This document shows positions 9,754-17,974 of a stretch of DNA of 60,804 bases, one piece after another; the first letter of the stretch is position 1; each line of letters starts with the position of its first letter. The position numbers and the translations under genes are program-made. The stretch is taken from contig CAKQKN010000006.1 of NCBI GenBank assembly GCA_934249215.1, positions 1 through 60,804 on the forward strand. The letters are read 5' to 3'. This DNA is from an uncultured Clostridia bacterium. GTDB lineage: Bacteria > Bacillota > Clostridia > Christensenellales > Borkfalkiaceae. The notes beneath the pieces are model-generated. The model was not told the origin of the DNA. It saw nothing but the letters and a program-made list of their open reading frames with translations, and searched no databases.

Positions 9754-10143
9754 ATGAAGAAACATTCTGTTTCCGTTTTAAATTGTATTTTATCGGTAAT
9801 CATCTTTCTTTGCGTTTTCGGAAATACCTGTTATCGTTCGGCTCTTTCCGGGAAAGGCGGCGCTGACTTTAAACAACAAGTTTTTTTGTGCGTTTATTTT
9901 GCAATAGGGCTGATAATTTCAATATACTGTATCTGTGCAAAACCTTATTATTCAAACAAATGCTTGTGGATCGGCGCGATATATAACGCACTTTATCCTC
10001 TTCTGATATTGGTTGTTTCATTATTTGCTTTAATTTCACAAAACTGGAAGATAGACACGATTAGCCTGATTTATTGGCTTTGTAATATAATTCCTGTTAT
10101 TATCAGCGGATTATACGTTTATGCGGCTTTGAAGAAAGATTAA
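9754..10143 (+). CDS. Small four-helix membrane protein, unknown
   Basis: 129 residues with about four hydrophobic segments (residues 6-24, 40-58, 68-92 and 103-124) and short basic ends. I do not recognise a family. Its codons are visibly more AT-rich than those of its neighbours (ttt, tta, ata and tat dominate), which suggests later acquisition or weaker constraint. It lies 61 bp after the EIIC-like gene with no clear ribosome-binding site. A repeat cluster follows directly. Confidence 0.5.
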   Translation: MKKHSVSVLNCILSVIIFLCVFGNTCYRSALSGKGGADFKQQVFLCVYFAIGLIISIYCICAKPYYSNKCLWIGAIYNALYPLLILVVSLFALISQNWKIDTISLIYWLCNIIPVIISGLYVYAALKKD

Positions 10144-10209
10144 ATTATCAATATAAACATTTTTTAATAATTACTATGCGAAGAGGAAAGCGGAAGTTTG
10201 AAAATGTGA

Positions 10210-10416
10210 GGAGTGCGGCGCGGGGCGCCTGGATTCCTCGAAAGTCCGTCAAAGAAGCAACGCTCGGAATGACGGGAAAAAGATAAGGCGCGTGGCATGT
10301 ATGGGCAGTCCTCTCTCGGCGCATACGCGCCACTCCGCTTACGCGCGGCGAGCCCCTTTTGTCGCATACGCGACATTTCCACCGTTTAGCGGGGGAATCG
10401 CTCCGAGGGGGAAAGC
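10210..10416 (+). repeat. Repeat pair B + A
   Basis: Family B (10210-10275) has stem 1 GGCGC/GCGCC and stem 2 ATTCC/GGAAT. Family A (10309-10416) has the CCTCTCTCGGCGCATACGC 5' end. The A copy carries a changed hairpin, GTCGC-atac-GCGAC-like, that still pairs. Confidence 0.85.
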
Positions 10417-10481
10417 TTACAGTGCAAAAAGCCGCCTATAGGTCTATTATTTAGGTTTTTATAGGTTAGATTGTTTTTTTA

Positions 10482-10665
10482 AGTGCGGCGCGGGGCGCCT
10501 GGATTCCTCGGAAGTCCGTCAAGGAAGCAACGCTCGGAATGACGGGAGAGAGTATTGTCGTGTCGACGCCGAATAAGACGGAAAGTTAGCGAATATTGAG
10601 CGTGCGGGGCTAACGCCCCTAGATCCCTCGGGAGTAAAGCAAGGAAGCAAGGCTCGGGATGACGG
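10482..10665 (+). repeat. Two family B repeats
   Basis: Copies at 10482-10545 (GGCGC/GCGCC, ATTCC/GGAAT) and 10597-10665 (GGGGC/GCCCC, ATCCC/GGGAT). Both stems change together between these neighbouring copies. A copy of the CTATAGGTC(G/T)ATTAT motif lies just upstream at 10436-10450. Confidence 0.85.
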
Positions 10666-10776
10666 GAGAGAAAACGAGCAAAGGGTAAGGTTTTGGATGA
10701 CGAAAAAGAATGGAGAAATCAGAAAATGAGATGAAATTTTTTTAGACGTTTTAAGGGCGGTTTTGAATGAGACGGG

Positions 10777-10804
10777 AAATAATGAGCGGGGTGCGTCATA
10801 TAAT
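10777..10804 (+). promoter_or_regulatory. Candidate sigma-E promoter for yabP-yabQ
   Basis: AAATAAT (10777-10783), a 13-bp spacer and CATATAAT (10797-10804) resemble the mother-cell sigma-E pattern (KMATATT, CATACAMT). yabP is sigma-E dependent in Bacillus subtilis. The TATAAT inside the -10 could also be read by sigma-A. Confidence 0.4.
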
Positions 10805-10821
10805 ATACGGAGGTTTGTGTT

Positions 10822-11082
10822 ATGGACGAAAAAGGCGCGCAGGTTATTACCGTTACGGACAGAAAAAAAACGTGTGTTACCGGGGTGAGCGACGTTGACG
10901 GAGTTACCGCCGAAAAAATCGTTTTTACGCTCGTGGGGAATAAAAAAGTCGTAATTCTCGGGTCCGGGCTGAAAATGGCGGGGTTTTCGAAGCAAAGCGC
11001 GACGCTCTTTATCGACGGAACGGTCAGCGAAATCAGATATGCAGGCGAAAAAAACGGATTTTTGAAGCGACTCGTTAAATGA
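10822..11082 (+). CDS. yabP: Sporulation protein YabP
   Basis: YabP/YqfC-family protein of 86 residues, required in the mother cell for late sporulation in Bacillus. It matches the family in length and in the beta-rich pattern with the glycine turns VTGVSDVDG, ILGSGLKMAGFS and LFIDGTVSEIRY. The start follows ACGGAGG. Its stop overlaps the start of yabQ (ATGA), as in other spore formers. Order yabP-yabQ-divIC is conserved with Bacillus. Confidence 0.9.
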   Translation: MDEKGAQVITVTDRKKTCVTGVSDVDGVTAEKIVFTLVGNKKVVILGSGLKMAGFSKQSATLFIDGTVSEIRYAGEKNGFLKRLVK

Positions 11083-11576
11083 TTTTCAGCGCGGACGGAC
11101 AATTTTATTACGCCATTTTGTCGGTTGCGGCGGGGTTCTTATGCGGGGTCGTTTCGGCGCCGTTTGAATTTTTTTACTGCGTAAAAACTAAAATTTTCCT
11201 CTTCGTCGGAACTTTTTTTCGCGGATTTTTCCTGGGTGCGGCGTTCGCTTATATAAGATTCGTTTATCGGTTTCCCGATCTGCGCCCGTACGTTTTGCTC
11301 TGCTTTTTACTCGGGTTTTTTATATATAAAAAAACTTTTGCGAAAATTATTGCAAATTTTGCGGAAAAGATATATAATAAAGCCATAAATAAACTTTTTC
11401 TTTGGAGAAAGAGATATTATGACTCCCGACAAAAAAAGAAAACTCGTCGTCGCAAGCACGGCAACGATGGTTCTGTTATTATTTATTCTCATCGCGGTTA
11501 TGATTTATCAGATGGTAAGCATAAACGGCAGAAAGGCGAAAATCGAGCAGTTGAAACAGCAGATCGAAGAACTTAA
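11079..11576 (+). CDS. yabQ: Spore cortex protein YabQ
   Basis: Membrane protein needed for spore cortex formation in Bacillus. Identified by position between yabP and divIC and by four hydrophobic segments in the first 105 residues. As read, the frame is 165 residues and its last 53 residues run through the first 158 bp of divIC in another frame. That tail is basic and low in complexity (SRQKKKTRRRKHG), which suggests it is weakly constrained. Either a real overlapping end or a frameshift near 11400 is possible. Confidence 0.75.
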   Translation: MIFSADGQFYYAILSVAAGFLCGVVSAPFEFFYCVKTKIFLFVGTFFRGFFLGAAFAYIRFVYRFPDLRPYVLLCFLLGFFIYKKTFAKIIANFAEKIYNKAINKLFLWRKRYYDSRQKKKTRRRKHGNDGSVIIYSHRGYDLSDGKHKRQKGENRAVETADRRT

Positions 11577-11694
11577 AGAGGAGCAGAAAGAACTCACGGA
11601 CGACATAGACGTCTGGATCAGTAAGTGGAAAATCGAGGAACGCGCGCGCGAACTCAAATACGTTTACCCCGAAGATAAAACAAACAATGACTAA
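11419..11694 (+). CDS. divIC: DivIC/FtsB-family septum protein
   Basis: Bitopic division protein of 91 residues: short basic cytoplasmic N-terminus, one membrane helix (about 10-32), then a coiled coil of heptads (IEQLKQQIEELKEEQKELTDDI), ending in the conserved ERARELKYVYPED region. GGAGAAAGAG precedes the ATG. It overlaps yabQ upstream and ppx downstream (8 bp), which indicates translational coupling. DivIC partners with FtsL and DivIB at the septum. Confidence 0.88.
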   Translation: MTPDKKRKLVVASTATMVLLLFILIAVMIYQMVSINGRKAKIEQLKQQIEELKEEQKELTDDIDVWISKWKIEERARELKYVYPEDKTNND

Positions 11695-12613
11695 CATAGC
11701 AATCATAGATATTGGCAGCAATTCCGTTCGAATCAGAATCTCTTCGAACGGAAATGTTTTTTTCAGGGAGACCGTTACCACACAGCTCGCTAAAGACATG
11801 GCGGGCGGAAAACTCGCCTATAAGTCAGTTATCCGCACTTTTGAGGGGCTCGATCGCTTGATTTTAAAGGCGAAAGAGTGCAACGCGGAGATTTTTGCGT
11901 TTGCGACGGCGGCGGTCAGAAACAGCACCAACGGCAAGGATTTTACGGACGAGTTTTTTCGTCGGTACGGGTTTGAAGTGGACGTTCTGAGCGGGGAAGC
12001 CGAGAGCGAAACGGGAATCAACGGCGCGATCGGAAACGGCGACGGCACCGTTATCGACGTGGGCGGGGCTTCGACCGAAATCGCGGTCAAGACAAACGGC
12101 AAAATCGTTTATGCGCGTTCTGTGCCCGTCGGCGCGGTGGTGCTTACGGACAACGCTCAAAGAGATTTGGAAAAAGCGAAGGCTTTTCTCACTCCGATAA
12201 TCGAAAAATTCGGCGACGTGCCGGTCTGTTTTTCGGGCGAAAGCTATAAAGCCGGCGACCGTATAATCGGAAACGGCGGGAAAGTTTACTCCATCGGCGG
12301 GACGGCGACTTCGATTTCGTTTATGATGAGCGGAGATATAACGTATGACCGCGACAGAAATCACGGAAGGCTTATCGGCAGCAAGGCACTTTTTGATTTT
12401 TGCGAACTTTTGTATTCGATGACGAGCGAAGAAATCGAAAACCGGTTTCGCATTCCGAAAAAGCGGGCGGATATTATCCATTCGGGGACGCTCATTCTTT
12501 CGACCGTTCTCGGTTATATCGGGAGCGACTGCGCGATCGTAAGCGAGAACGATAATATAGAAGGGTATTACGAATATATTATGGGGAAAAAATATGGGGA
12601 AACACAAAAGTAA
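11687..12613 (+). CDS. ppx: Ppx/GppA-family phosphatase
   Basis: 308-residue exopolyphosphatase/pppGpp phosphatase homologue of the short, single-module type. Actin-fold motifs are visible: phosphate 1 IDIGSNSVRIRI (7-18), phosphate 2 VIDVGGASTEIAV and a late GGTATSISFM. The C-terminal HD-like domain of long Ppx proteins is absent. It overlaps divIC by 8 bp and the next gene by 20 bp, forming a compact operon. Substrate (polyphosphate or pppGpp) cannot be decided from sequence. Confidence 0.85.
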   Translation: MTNIAIIDIGSNSVRIRISSNGNVFFRETVTTQLAKDMAGGKLAYKSVIRTFEGLDRLILKAKECNAEIFAFATAAVRNSTNGKDFTDEFFRRYGFEVDVLSGEAESETGINGAIGNGDGTVIDVGGASTEIAVKTNGKIVYARSVPVGAVVLTDNAQRDLEKAKAFLTPIIEKFGDVPVCFSGESYKAGDRIIGNGGKVYSIGGTATSISFMMSGDITYDRDRNHGRLIGSKALFDFCELLYSMTSEEIENRFRIPKKRADIIHSGTLILSTVLGYIGSDCAIVSENDNIEGYYEYIMGKKYGETQK

Positions 12614-13667
12614 GAATGGAAAAACGGCGATAATCGATCTATTGCCCGCGATTTTGACTTTCATCGTGTTCGGATTTACGCTTGCGTGCGGCATTCTGAT
12701 TTTCGATGAATCGGCGGGAATTGCCGTTCTTTATTGCGCGGTCGGCGTTATTCTGAACTACGTTTGCGGTGTACTCGTGCATGAAGCGGGGCATATCGTC
12801 GCGGCGAATCGGTTCGGGCTTAAAGCGGTTAAGGTCAATCTCGGAATCGTTACGATCGATTTTGAAAATCAGAAGGTCGTGCCGTTTACGTTTTTCGGAA
12901 AAAATGCGGGGGAAACGCATTTCTTACCGACGAGGGAAGTTACCGCGAAACAGATTCGGACGGTTGCGGCTTACGGTATTTTGTTTTCGCTTTTGTTTCT
13001 CGTTATCGGCGCGGCGGCGGGCGTGATTTTGTCGGTTGCGACGTCGGGCGCGGCGGCGTTCTGCTTGTTTACGGCGGGGCAGACGGCTAACTTTTATATC
13101 ATTGCGGCGAACACTCTTTCTTCGGATAAGACTGCGGACGGAAATGTCGCCTTTTCGGACGACGATTACGTCGAAGTCGTTGCCGCTTGCGCGGAAACCG
13201 AGCGTGTCATTCTTCTCGGAGAAATTCCGGATGAAGCGGACGTTATTAAGTCCGATAATCAACCTATAGCCCTGTATTTTCATTTTTTATTCACTGCGGA
13301 AAAGAAAAACAGAGAGAAAGCGTTTGAAGTTCTCGATATGTTCTGCGATAATCTTTGCGGGGATTCTTTCGGGAGTCTTTGCTATCTTGACGAACTTACG
13401 GACGAGGAGTATTCGCTTATTTTCCCCGAGGTGTTATTCCGTGCGTGCGTTAAAGGCTGTGTGACGGACGAGATGAAGGAGCGCGCCGAAGAGTTTTTTG
13501 CGGAATCCGAGACGGACGGAATCGGGAAAATGCGCGCGCATTACGCTTTCAGAAAGTTCACGGGCGACGAAAAATGGGCGGGCGTTCTTTTGGCGTCGTA
13601 TGAAAAACGGCTCGAAAAAGAACCGCCGTTCGTCGTTTCGGTTGAAAATAAGTTGTTTACAAGATGA
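12594..13667 (+). CDS. M50-like membrane zinc protease, atypical
   Basis: 357 residues. Hydrophobic segments cover about residues 15-60 and 120-180. A zinc motif HEAGH lies at 63-67 inside a membrane segment, as in site-2 proteases. The usual second motif (N-x2-P-x4-DG) is represented by NTLSSDKTADG, which keeps N and DG but lacks the proline. The last 170 residues are soluble and unfamiliar. It overlaps ppx by 20 bp, in an operon that starts with yabP/yabQ. A sporulation or envelope-stress role is possible but not shown. Confidence 0.65.
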   Translation: MGKHKSKNGKTAIIDLLPAILTFIVFGFTLACGILIFDESAGIAVLYCAVGVILNYVCGVLVHEAGHIVAANRFGLKAVKVNLGIVTIDFENQKVVPFTFFGKNAGETHFLPTREVTAKQIRTVAAYGILFSLLFLVIGAAAGVILSVATSGAAAFCLFTAGQTANFYIIAANTLSSDKTADGNVAFSDDDYVEVVAACAETERVILLGEIPDEADVIKSDNQPIALYFHFLFTAEKKNREKAFEVLDMFCDNLCGDSFGSLCYLDELTDEEYSLIFPEVLFRACVKGCVTDEMKERAEEFFAESETDGIGKMRAHYAFRKFTGDEKWAGVLLASYEKRLEKEPPFVVSVENKLFTR

Positions 13668-13772
13668 CGGGGTTAATGCTCGTCGGATTTGATAATATGA
13701 AAATGCCCTCGGCGGAAGTTCGAAAAAGTTCGGGTGTTCCGTCGGGGAATTTTTTTAACGTTAAATTATGAT

Positions 13773-13843
13773 GGGAGTGCGGGGCTGACGACCCCGGATC
13801 CCTCGGAGGTTTGTCGGGTGAGTATGGCTCGGGATGACGAGAT
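13773..13843 (+). repeat. Family B repeat
   Basis: Single copy (GGGGC...CCCCG first stem, ATCCC/GGGAT second stem) between two convergently ending genes. It shares the unusual middle GGAGGTTTGTCGGGTGAG with the copy at 54848. Confidence 0.8.
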
Positions 13844-13863
13844 AGAGCGTTGACGAGCGGAAG

Positions 13864-14427
13864 TTAGTTGTCGGAGGCGGGGGCGGAAGATGATTCGTCT
13901 GTTGTTGTTTTTTTGTCGGCAAATACTTTGGCGAGCGGGGTGAGATAAATGAGCACTCCTGCGATTACAGAGCCGACGGACGCCTGAAATATCTGGAACG
14001 GAAGTTTGAGCATTGCGGTTTCCGGCGTTGCGTAAATGAACGCGCGGCCGAGCGAATAGCCGACGACCGAAATCAGCGCACCGACGACGAGCGCTATTAT
14101 CGCGCGAAGTATCTGCGGTTTTCCGTCTTTTCTGACAGTGCCGGAGATAAGCGATATCGCGACCGCTTGCAAGCCGTGGGTTACGAGGGAAACGAACATA
14201 GGCGTCGGATAGAACAGAGCGTCGCCTATGAACGCGCCGACGCCGCCGACTATGAACGCCGAGATCGGGTCGAGAACCAGAGCGGCAAGGCTTATGATCG
14301 AATCGTTAAGATATAAATGCCCGCCGGGGACGGGAATACTCAAAAAACTCGAGCTCATGATCACGTTCAGCGCGAGAAACGCCGCCGTTATGCAAATTTT
14401 TTTCGTCGTGAAATATGGTTTCTGCAT
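13864..14427 (-). CDS. ECF transporter substrate-binding (S) component
   Basis: 187-residue membrane protein with about six helices. The segment with a conserved Y/L-N-D-S turn followed by DPISAFIVGGVGAFIGDALFY is typical of ECF S components, which capture a vitamin and share an ATPase/EcfT module encoded elsewhere. AAGGA lies six bases before the ATG. It is divergent from a MocR/PdxR-like regulator; in other bacteria that pairing often goes with vitamin B6 or thiamine-precursor uptake. Substrate is therefore a guess. Confidence 0.75.
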   Translation of the reverse strand: MQKPYFTTKKICITAAFLALNVIMSSSFLSIPVPGGHLYLNDSIISLAALVLDPISAFIVGGVGAFIGDALFYPTPMFVSLVTHGLQAVAISLISGTVRKDGKPQILRAIIALVVGALISVVGYSLGRAFIYATPETAMLKLPFQIFQASVGSVIAGVLIYLTPLAKVFADKKTTTDESSSAPASDN

Positions 14428-14547
14428 TTTTTTCCTTTTCGGATTCCGTTTACGTCTGATTTTAACCGCTTTAATGACAATTGCGAGAGGTCTGCAACGA
14501 CGGCGGAATCGCTTGACTGTTTGTTTTCTTTATGATAACATAGATTT

Positions 14548-14585
14548 GATAATATTAAAATAGTCAATTCGATATTATTTTATAA
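14548..14585. promoter_or_regulatory. Candidate regulator-binding direct repeats
   Basis: Two similar AT-rich 15-mers, GATAATATTAAAATA (14548-14562) and GATATTATTTTATAA (14571-14585), start 23 bp apart in the divergent region between the ECF gene and the MocR gene. MocR regulators commonly bind direct repeats, so this is a plausible operator. The sequence is AT-rich, so chance similarity is possible. Confidence 0.3.
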
Positions 14586-14635
14586 GACCAGTTTGTTTTG
14601 TAGTGTGGGGAGTTCAATCTCAATCGGACGTGAAA

Positions 14636-15715
14636 ATGAAAAAATATTTATCGGTTTATGAAAAATTCAGAAAAGAAATAACCCTTCAGAAGTATGCGTT
14701 CGGGGCGAAACTTCCGTCGAAAAGGGCGATTGCGGAAAACCTCGGCGTGAGCGTTATCACAGTGGAACACGCGCTCGAACTTTTGTGCAGCGAGGGGTAC
14801 GTTTCGTCGAAAGAACGCAGCGGGTATTTTGCGGCGTATAGAAACGATTTATACGGGAGTTCGGATAGCGTTCGGCTGACGGCGGGCGGATTTGCCAATA
14901 CCGATTTTTCGGGCGGCGAGTTTGCGAATGCGGGAGAAAACGACTATTTTCCGTTTAGCGTATTTGCGTCGGCGGTCAGAAAAATTCTCGTCGATAAAGC
15001 GGAAAAATTGAGCGAAAAATCGCCTAATCGGGGAGTTACGGAACTTCGGGAGGCGATTTCGGCGTATCTTCTGCGCAATCGCGGAATCGAGGTAAGCGCC
15101 GATCGGATCGTTATCGGGGCGGGGTCGGAATATTTATACGGCACGCTTGCCGATCTTTTGTGCGGCAGGCGGTTCGCCGTCGAAAATCCCTGTTATGACA
15201 AAATCGAAAAGGTGTATGCTTCGCGCGGGGTAAAGTTTGAAAGATTGCCGCTTTCGGCAAGCGGGATTCCGTCCGAAGAACTTTTGAACAGTAGTGCGGA
15301 CGTTCTGCACGTGACGCCGTTTCAAAGCTATCCGACGGGAATTTCGGTCGACGCGTCCAAGAAAAAGGAATATCTCGATTTCGCGATAAAGAGGGACGGG
15401 TTTTTGATCGAGGACGATTACGCTTCTGAATTTTCGGTTTTTTCGCGACTTTCGGACACGATTTTTTCAGCCGACGCAACCGGGCGCGTGATATATCTAA
15501 ATTCTTTTTCGCGGACGATTTTTCCGTCGATCAGGGCGGCTTACGCCGTTCTTCCCGAAAAACTTAATTATTTATATAATAAACAGGCGGGGTTTTATTC
15601 CTGCCCCGTGCCCGTTCTCGAACAATATTTTATCGCGGAAATTCTCAATAACGGAAGTTTTGAGCGGCATATTAACAAGGTCAGACGGGCGAAAAGAAAC
15701 GCTTTGAAAAATTAG
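14636..15715 (+). CDS. MocR/PdxR-type regulator, truncated and lacking the PLP lysine
   Basis: N-terminal GntR-type winged helix (about 1-72: FGAKLPSKRAIAENLGVSVITVEHALELLCSEGYV) fused to an aminotransferase-like domain. From this ATG there are 359 residues against about 450-480 for the family, so the last quarter of the aminotransferase fold is missing. In the segment that normally reads GTFSKxLxPxLR the protein has NSFSRTIFPSIR, so Arg293 replaces the PLP Schiff-base lysine. A dispersed repeat pair begins about 55 bp after the stop. It may be a decaying gene or a PLP-independent repressor of the divergent ECF gene. An upstream GTG at 14603 is a weaker start. Confidence 0.75.
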   Translation: MKKYLSVYEKFRKEITLQKYAFGAKLPSKRAIAENLGVSVITVEHALELLCSEGYVSSKERSGYFAAYRNDLYGSSDSVRLTAGGFANTDFSGGEFANAGENDYFPFSVFASAVRKILVDKAEKLSEKSPNRGVTELREAISAYLLRNRGIEVSADRIVIGAGSEYLYGTLADLLCGRRFAVENPCYDKIEKVYASRGVKFERLPLSASGIPSEELLNSSADVLHVTPFQSYPTGISVDASKKKEYLDFAIKRDGFLIEDDYASEFSVFSRLSDTIFSADATGRVIYLNSFSRTIFPSIRAAYAVLPEKLNYLYNKQAGFYSCPVPVLEQYFIAEILNNGSFERHINKVRRAKRNALKN

Positions 15716-15770
15716 GGGGGCGCTGGAAAGTCAGATTGTGTTTTGGAAAAAAACATTGTTTTTTTGTTCT

Positions 15771-15982
15771 CATCCGTCAAATCTTCGCGAAAGTCGCTTG
15801 ATTTGCCACACTCCGCTTACGCGCGGCGAGCCCCTTTTGTCGCATTGCGATATTTCCCCCGTTTGGCGGGGGAATTGTCCCGCGTTGGGGGAAGACTTAA
15901 AAGTAAGATTGTGTTGGGGTGCGGCGCGGGGCGCCCGGATCCCTCGGAAGTCCATCAGTCGGGCGAAGCTCGGGATGACGGG
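15771..15982 (+). repeat. Repeat pair A + B
   Basis: Family A (15771-15896) of the CATCCGTCAAATCTTCGCG type, followed by family B (15918-15982; GGCGC/GCGCC, ATCCC/GGGAT). It lies just downstream of the truncated MocR gene. Confidence 0.85.
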
Positions 15983-16038
15983 ATATGATGTAAGTATGCT
16001 GTCAGAATCGTGATGACGGGAAAAAACGAGCTGAAATT

Positions 16039-16068
16039 AAAAAAAGCTGTCGGGTGACAGCTTTTTTT
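16039..16068. terminator. Bidirectional terminator
   Basis: Stem GCTGTC/GACAGC with loop GGGT, flanked by A-runs and T-runs on both sides. It can end the minus-strand GNAT-like gene, whose stop is at 16145. Confidence 0.8.
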
Positions 16069-16144
16069 CGGGTTTATGCTTTTTTGTTTTTGCGATTGTT
16101 TTTGCGGCGTTTACTTGCGAGATTTTCCGCAAAAGCGGTTACCG

Positions 16145-17263
16145 TCAGATTTTCTTTATGTAGGAACGGCGGCGTTTGTGCTGAATGAAATCGAAATATT
16201 TCCACTGCGCCTGTATTGCGTAATTTTCCTCGAGCATAAGGTTGGTTTCGCAATATTCGATGTCTTTGCGGAGCATAAGTTCGATCAGTCCGTCGATGAC
16301 AATGCTGTTCACACCGAGATTCTTGTAGTTCGGAAGTACGGCTATAAGTCCGAGATCAAGCCTTTTGGGGTTTGAGACTATCTTCAAAAGTTTGATAAGC
16401 GTGTGCGGATAAAGTTTACCTTTGCTGCCTTTAAGCGCGTCGCCGATAGCGGGGAAGCACAGACCGAACGCGACAACATTGTCGTTTTTGTCGAGCACGG
16501 CGCCGACGTAATCGAGCTTTATGATCAGATTGAACTGGTCGATCATCTGTTTTTTCATGTTATCGGTGAAAGGAACGGTGCCGTAAATATCTTTGTAGGC
16601 CTCGTCAAGAACGTGGAAAATGCCGTCTTTGTATTTACCGATGAATTCCTTGACGTTTTTGCAGTCCGCCATGTGCAGACCGTAGCGCTCGAGCACGCGA
16701 TCTTTTATGCGGCGAACCCTTTCGTTTCTTTCTTTCGGCTTAAAAACGCGGTATTCGATCCAGTCCACTTCTTTTTTTAAGCCGACCGATTCGATAAGTT
16801 TTGCATAGTATTCGTGGTTATATTGCTCTTCGAACGTGTTTGTCTGGTCAAAACCTTCGATTAAAAGCCCCTCGCGCTCGAGATCGGAATATCCGAGCGG
16901 GCCACAGATGATTTCGCAACCTCTTTTCTTCGCCCAGTCTTCGACGGCGCCGAACAGCGCGGCGGCGACTTCTTCGTCATCGACACTGTCGAAACGCGTA
17001 AAACGGACGCGATTTTCGCCCGTTTTTTTGTTCGAAGCGCTCTGAATTATTCCCTGTATTCTTCCCGAATGCTTTCCGTCCTTATATGCGTTGAAAAACA
17101 CGCTTTCGCAAGTGTCGTGATATACGTTCTTTTTGCTGAAAATCAGTTTTTCGTCACCGTACAGCGGCGGGGTGTAGCACTCGTTTCCTTTGTAAAGTGA
17201 ATATGGAAAATCGAGAAATCTTTTTCTTTCCCGAGCATTGTTTACTTCTTTTATTTCAACCAT
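16145..17263 (-). CDS. GNAT-fold protein, YghO-like
   Basis: 372 residues from the chosen ATG. The N-terminal half holds conserved patterns of a large family of cytosolic proteins with a GNAT-like fold (FLDFPYSLYKGNECYTPPLYGDEKLIF; CGPLGYSDLEREGLLIEGF), and the C-terminal half ends LMLEENYAIQAQWKYFDF, which resembles acetyltransferase endings. Substrate is unknown. The start is set by GGCGGA eight bases upstream. The longer frame starting at a TTG at 17332 is excluded because it would begin next to the -10 box of the promoter at 17333-17361. Confidence 0.7.
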   Translation of the reverse strand: MVEIKEVNNARERKRFLDFPYSLYKGNECYTPPLYGDEKLIFSKKNVYHDTCESVFFNAYKDGKHSGRIQGIIQSASNKKTGENRVRFTRFDSVDDEEVAAALFGAVEDWAKKRGCEIICGPLGYSDLEREGLLIEGFDQTNTFEEQYNHEYYAKLIESVGLKKEVDWIEYRVFKPKERNERVRRIKDRVLERYGLHMADCKNVKEFIGKYKDGIFHVLDEAYKDIYGTVPFTDNMKKQMIDQFNLIIKLDYVGAVLDKNDNVVAFGLCFPAIGDALKGSKGKLYPHTLIKLLKIVSNPKRLDLGLIAVLPNYKNLGVNSIVIDGLIELMLRKDIEYCETNLMLEENYAIQAQWKYFDFIQHKRRRSYIKKI

Positions 17264-17332
17264 TTTATATTCCGCCGTTTCGGGGATTCGTTTTTGCATA
17301 TACGGCATACGCGCACCGATGATACGATTCAA

Positions 17333-17361
17333 ATTATATCACATCGGCTGGCTTTTGTAAA
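17333..17361 (-). promoter_or_regulatory. Sigma-A promoter for the GNAT-like gene
   Basis: Minus strand TTTACA (17361-17356), 17-bp spacer, TATAAT (17338-17333). The predicted RNA starts about 65 bases before the ATG at 17263. Confidence 0.75.
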
Positions 17362-17537
17362 GTTATTTGATTTATAAATAACGCGTGTTTTAATTTTTCG
17401 CCGTTCTATCACATAGTACGTGAAATATCGGGCTATAAGTCCGTTATCGCATAAAAAGAGATTAAAAAATCAGGCGGAGCGGTTCGAATGTCGGCGAACG
17501 TCGGAACGGGAGAGAATAGTAAAGAATCGGAAGGGTG

Positions 17538-17570
17538 AAAAAAAACTGCCGCCCCAGGCGACAGTCTTTT
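17538..17570 (-). terminator. Terminator of the small membrane protein gene
   Basis: Stem CTGCCGCC/GGCGACAG (one mismatch) with loop CCA, followed by a T-run on the minus strand, 10 bp after the stop at 17579. Confidence 0.75.
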
Positions 17571-17578
17571 TAGTTCGA

Positions 17579-17881
17579 TTAGTCTTTGTTTTCGGCTTCT
17601 CTCATTTTGTCCTTGCGCTTATTGATGAGCGTAACGACGAAATCCACGCTTACGATTACGAGGTTGAGAATGTAAAGCCAGAAAACGTAAGGCAAAGCGG
17701 TTCCGGCGGCTACGGCACCGGTTACTTTACCGATTATTCCGCAAATATAACCGATGATGATTACGACGGTAAAAATTATGCTTTTTCCTTTTGCCGTTCC
17801 GGACTTGATGCTTTTTACGACCGAAATAGGCCACGAAATTCCGAAACATACGAGCATTAAAGCTTCGAATACCTGTTGCAT
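17579..17881 (-). CDS. Small PQ-loop-like membrane protein
   Basis: 100 residues with three hydrophobic helices (about 5-20, 34-58 and 65-88) and a charged end (KRKDKMREAENKD). The segment FGISWPISVVKSIKSGTAKGKS, split by a turn, resembles the half-repeat of PQ-loop/SemiSWEET proteins. Similar short proteins occur in many Clostridia without assigned function. AAAGGAG six bases before the ATG supports the start. It has its own terminator. Confidence 0.65.
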   Translation of the reverse strand: MQQVFEALMLVCFGISWPISVVKSIKSGTAKGKSIIFTVVIIIGYICGIIGKVTGAVAAGTALPYVFWLYILNLVIVSVDFVVTLINKRKDKMREAENKD

Positions 17882-17974
17882 TTTATCTCCTTTGTTTTGT
17901 GTTATTAAGGGCGATCGCCGTAAAATTACGGCGTCGCCCGTTAACGTTAGTTTTTAGTCAGAATTTAGTCGAGA

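Noticed and set aside
14428..14635. Riboswitch before the ECF transporter gene
   Set aside because: The leader is too short and I see no conserved riboswitch core or terminator hairpin; the direct repeats fit a protein regulator better.
17410..17430. parS-like site ACGTGAAA near 17420
   Set aside because: Only one half matches TGTTTCACGTGAAACA; no full parS palindrome was found in the window.
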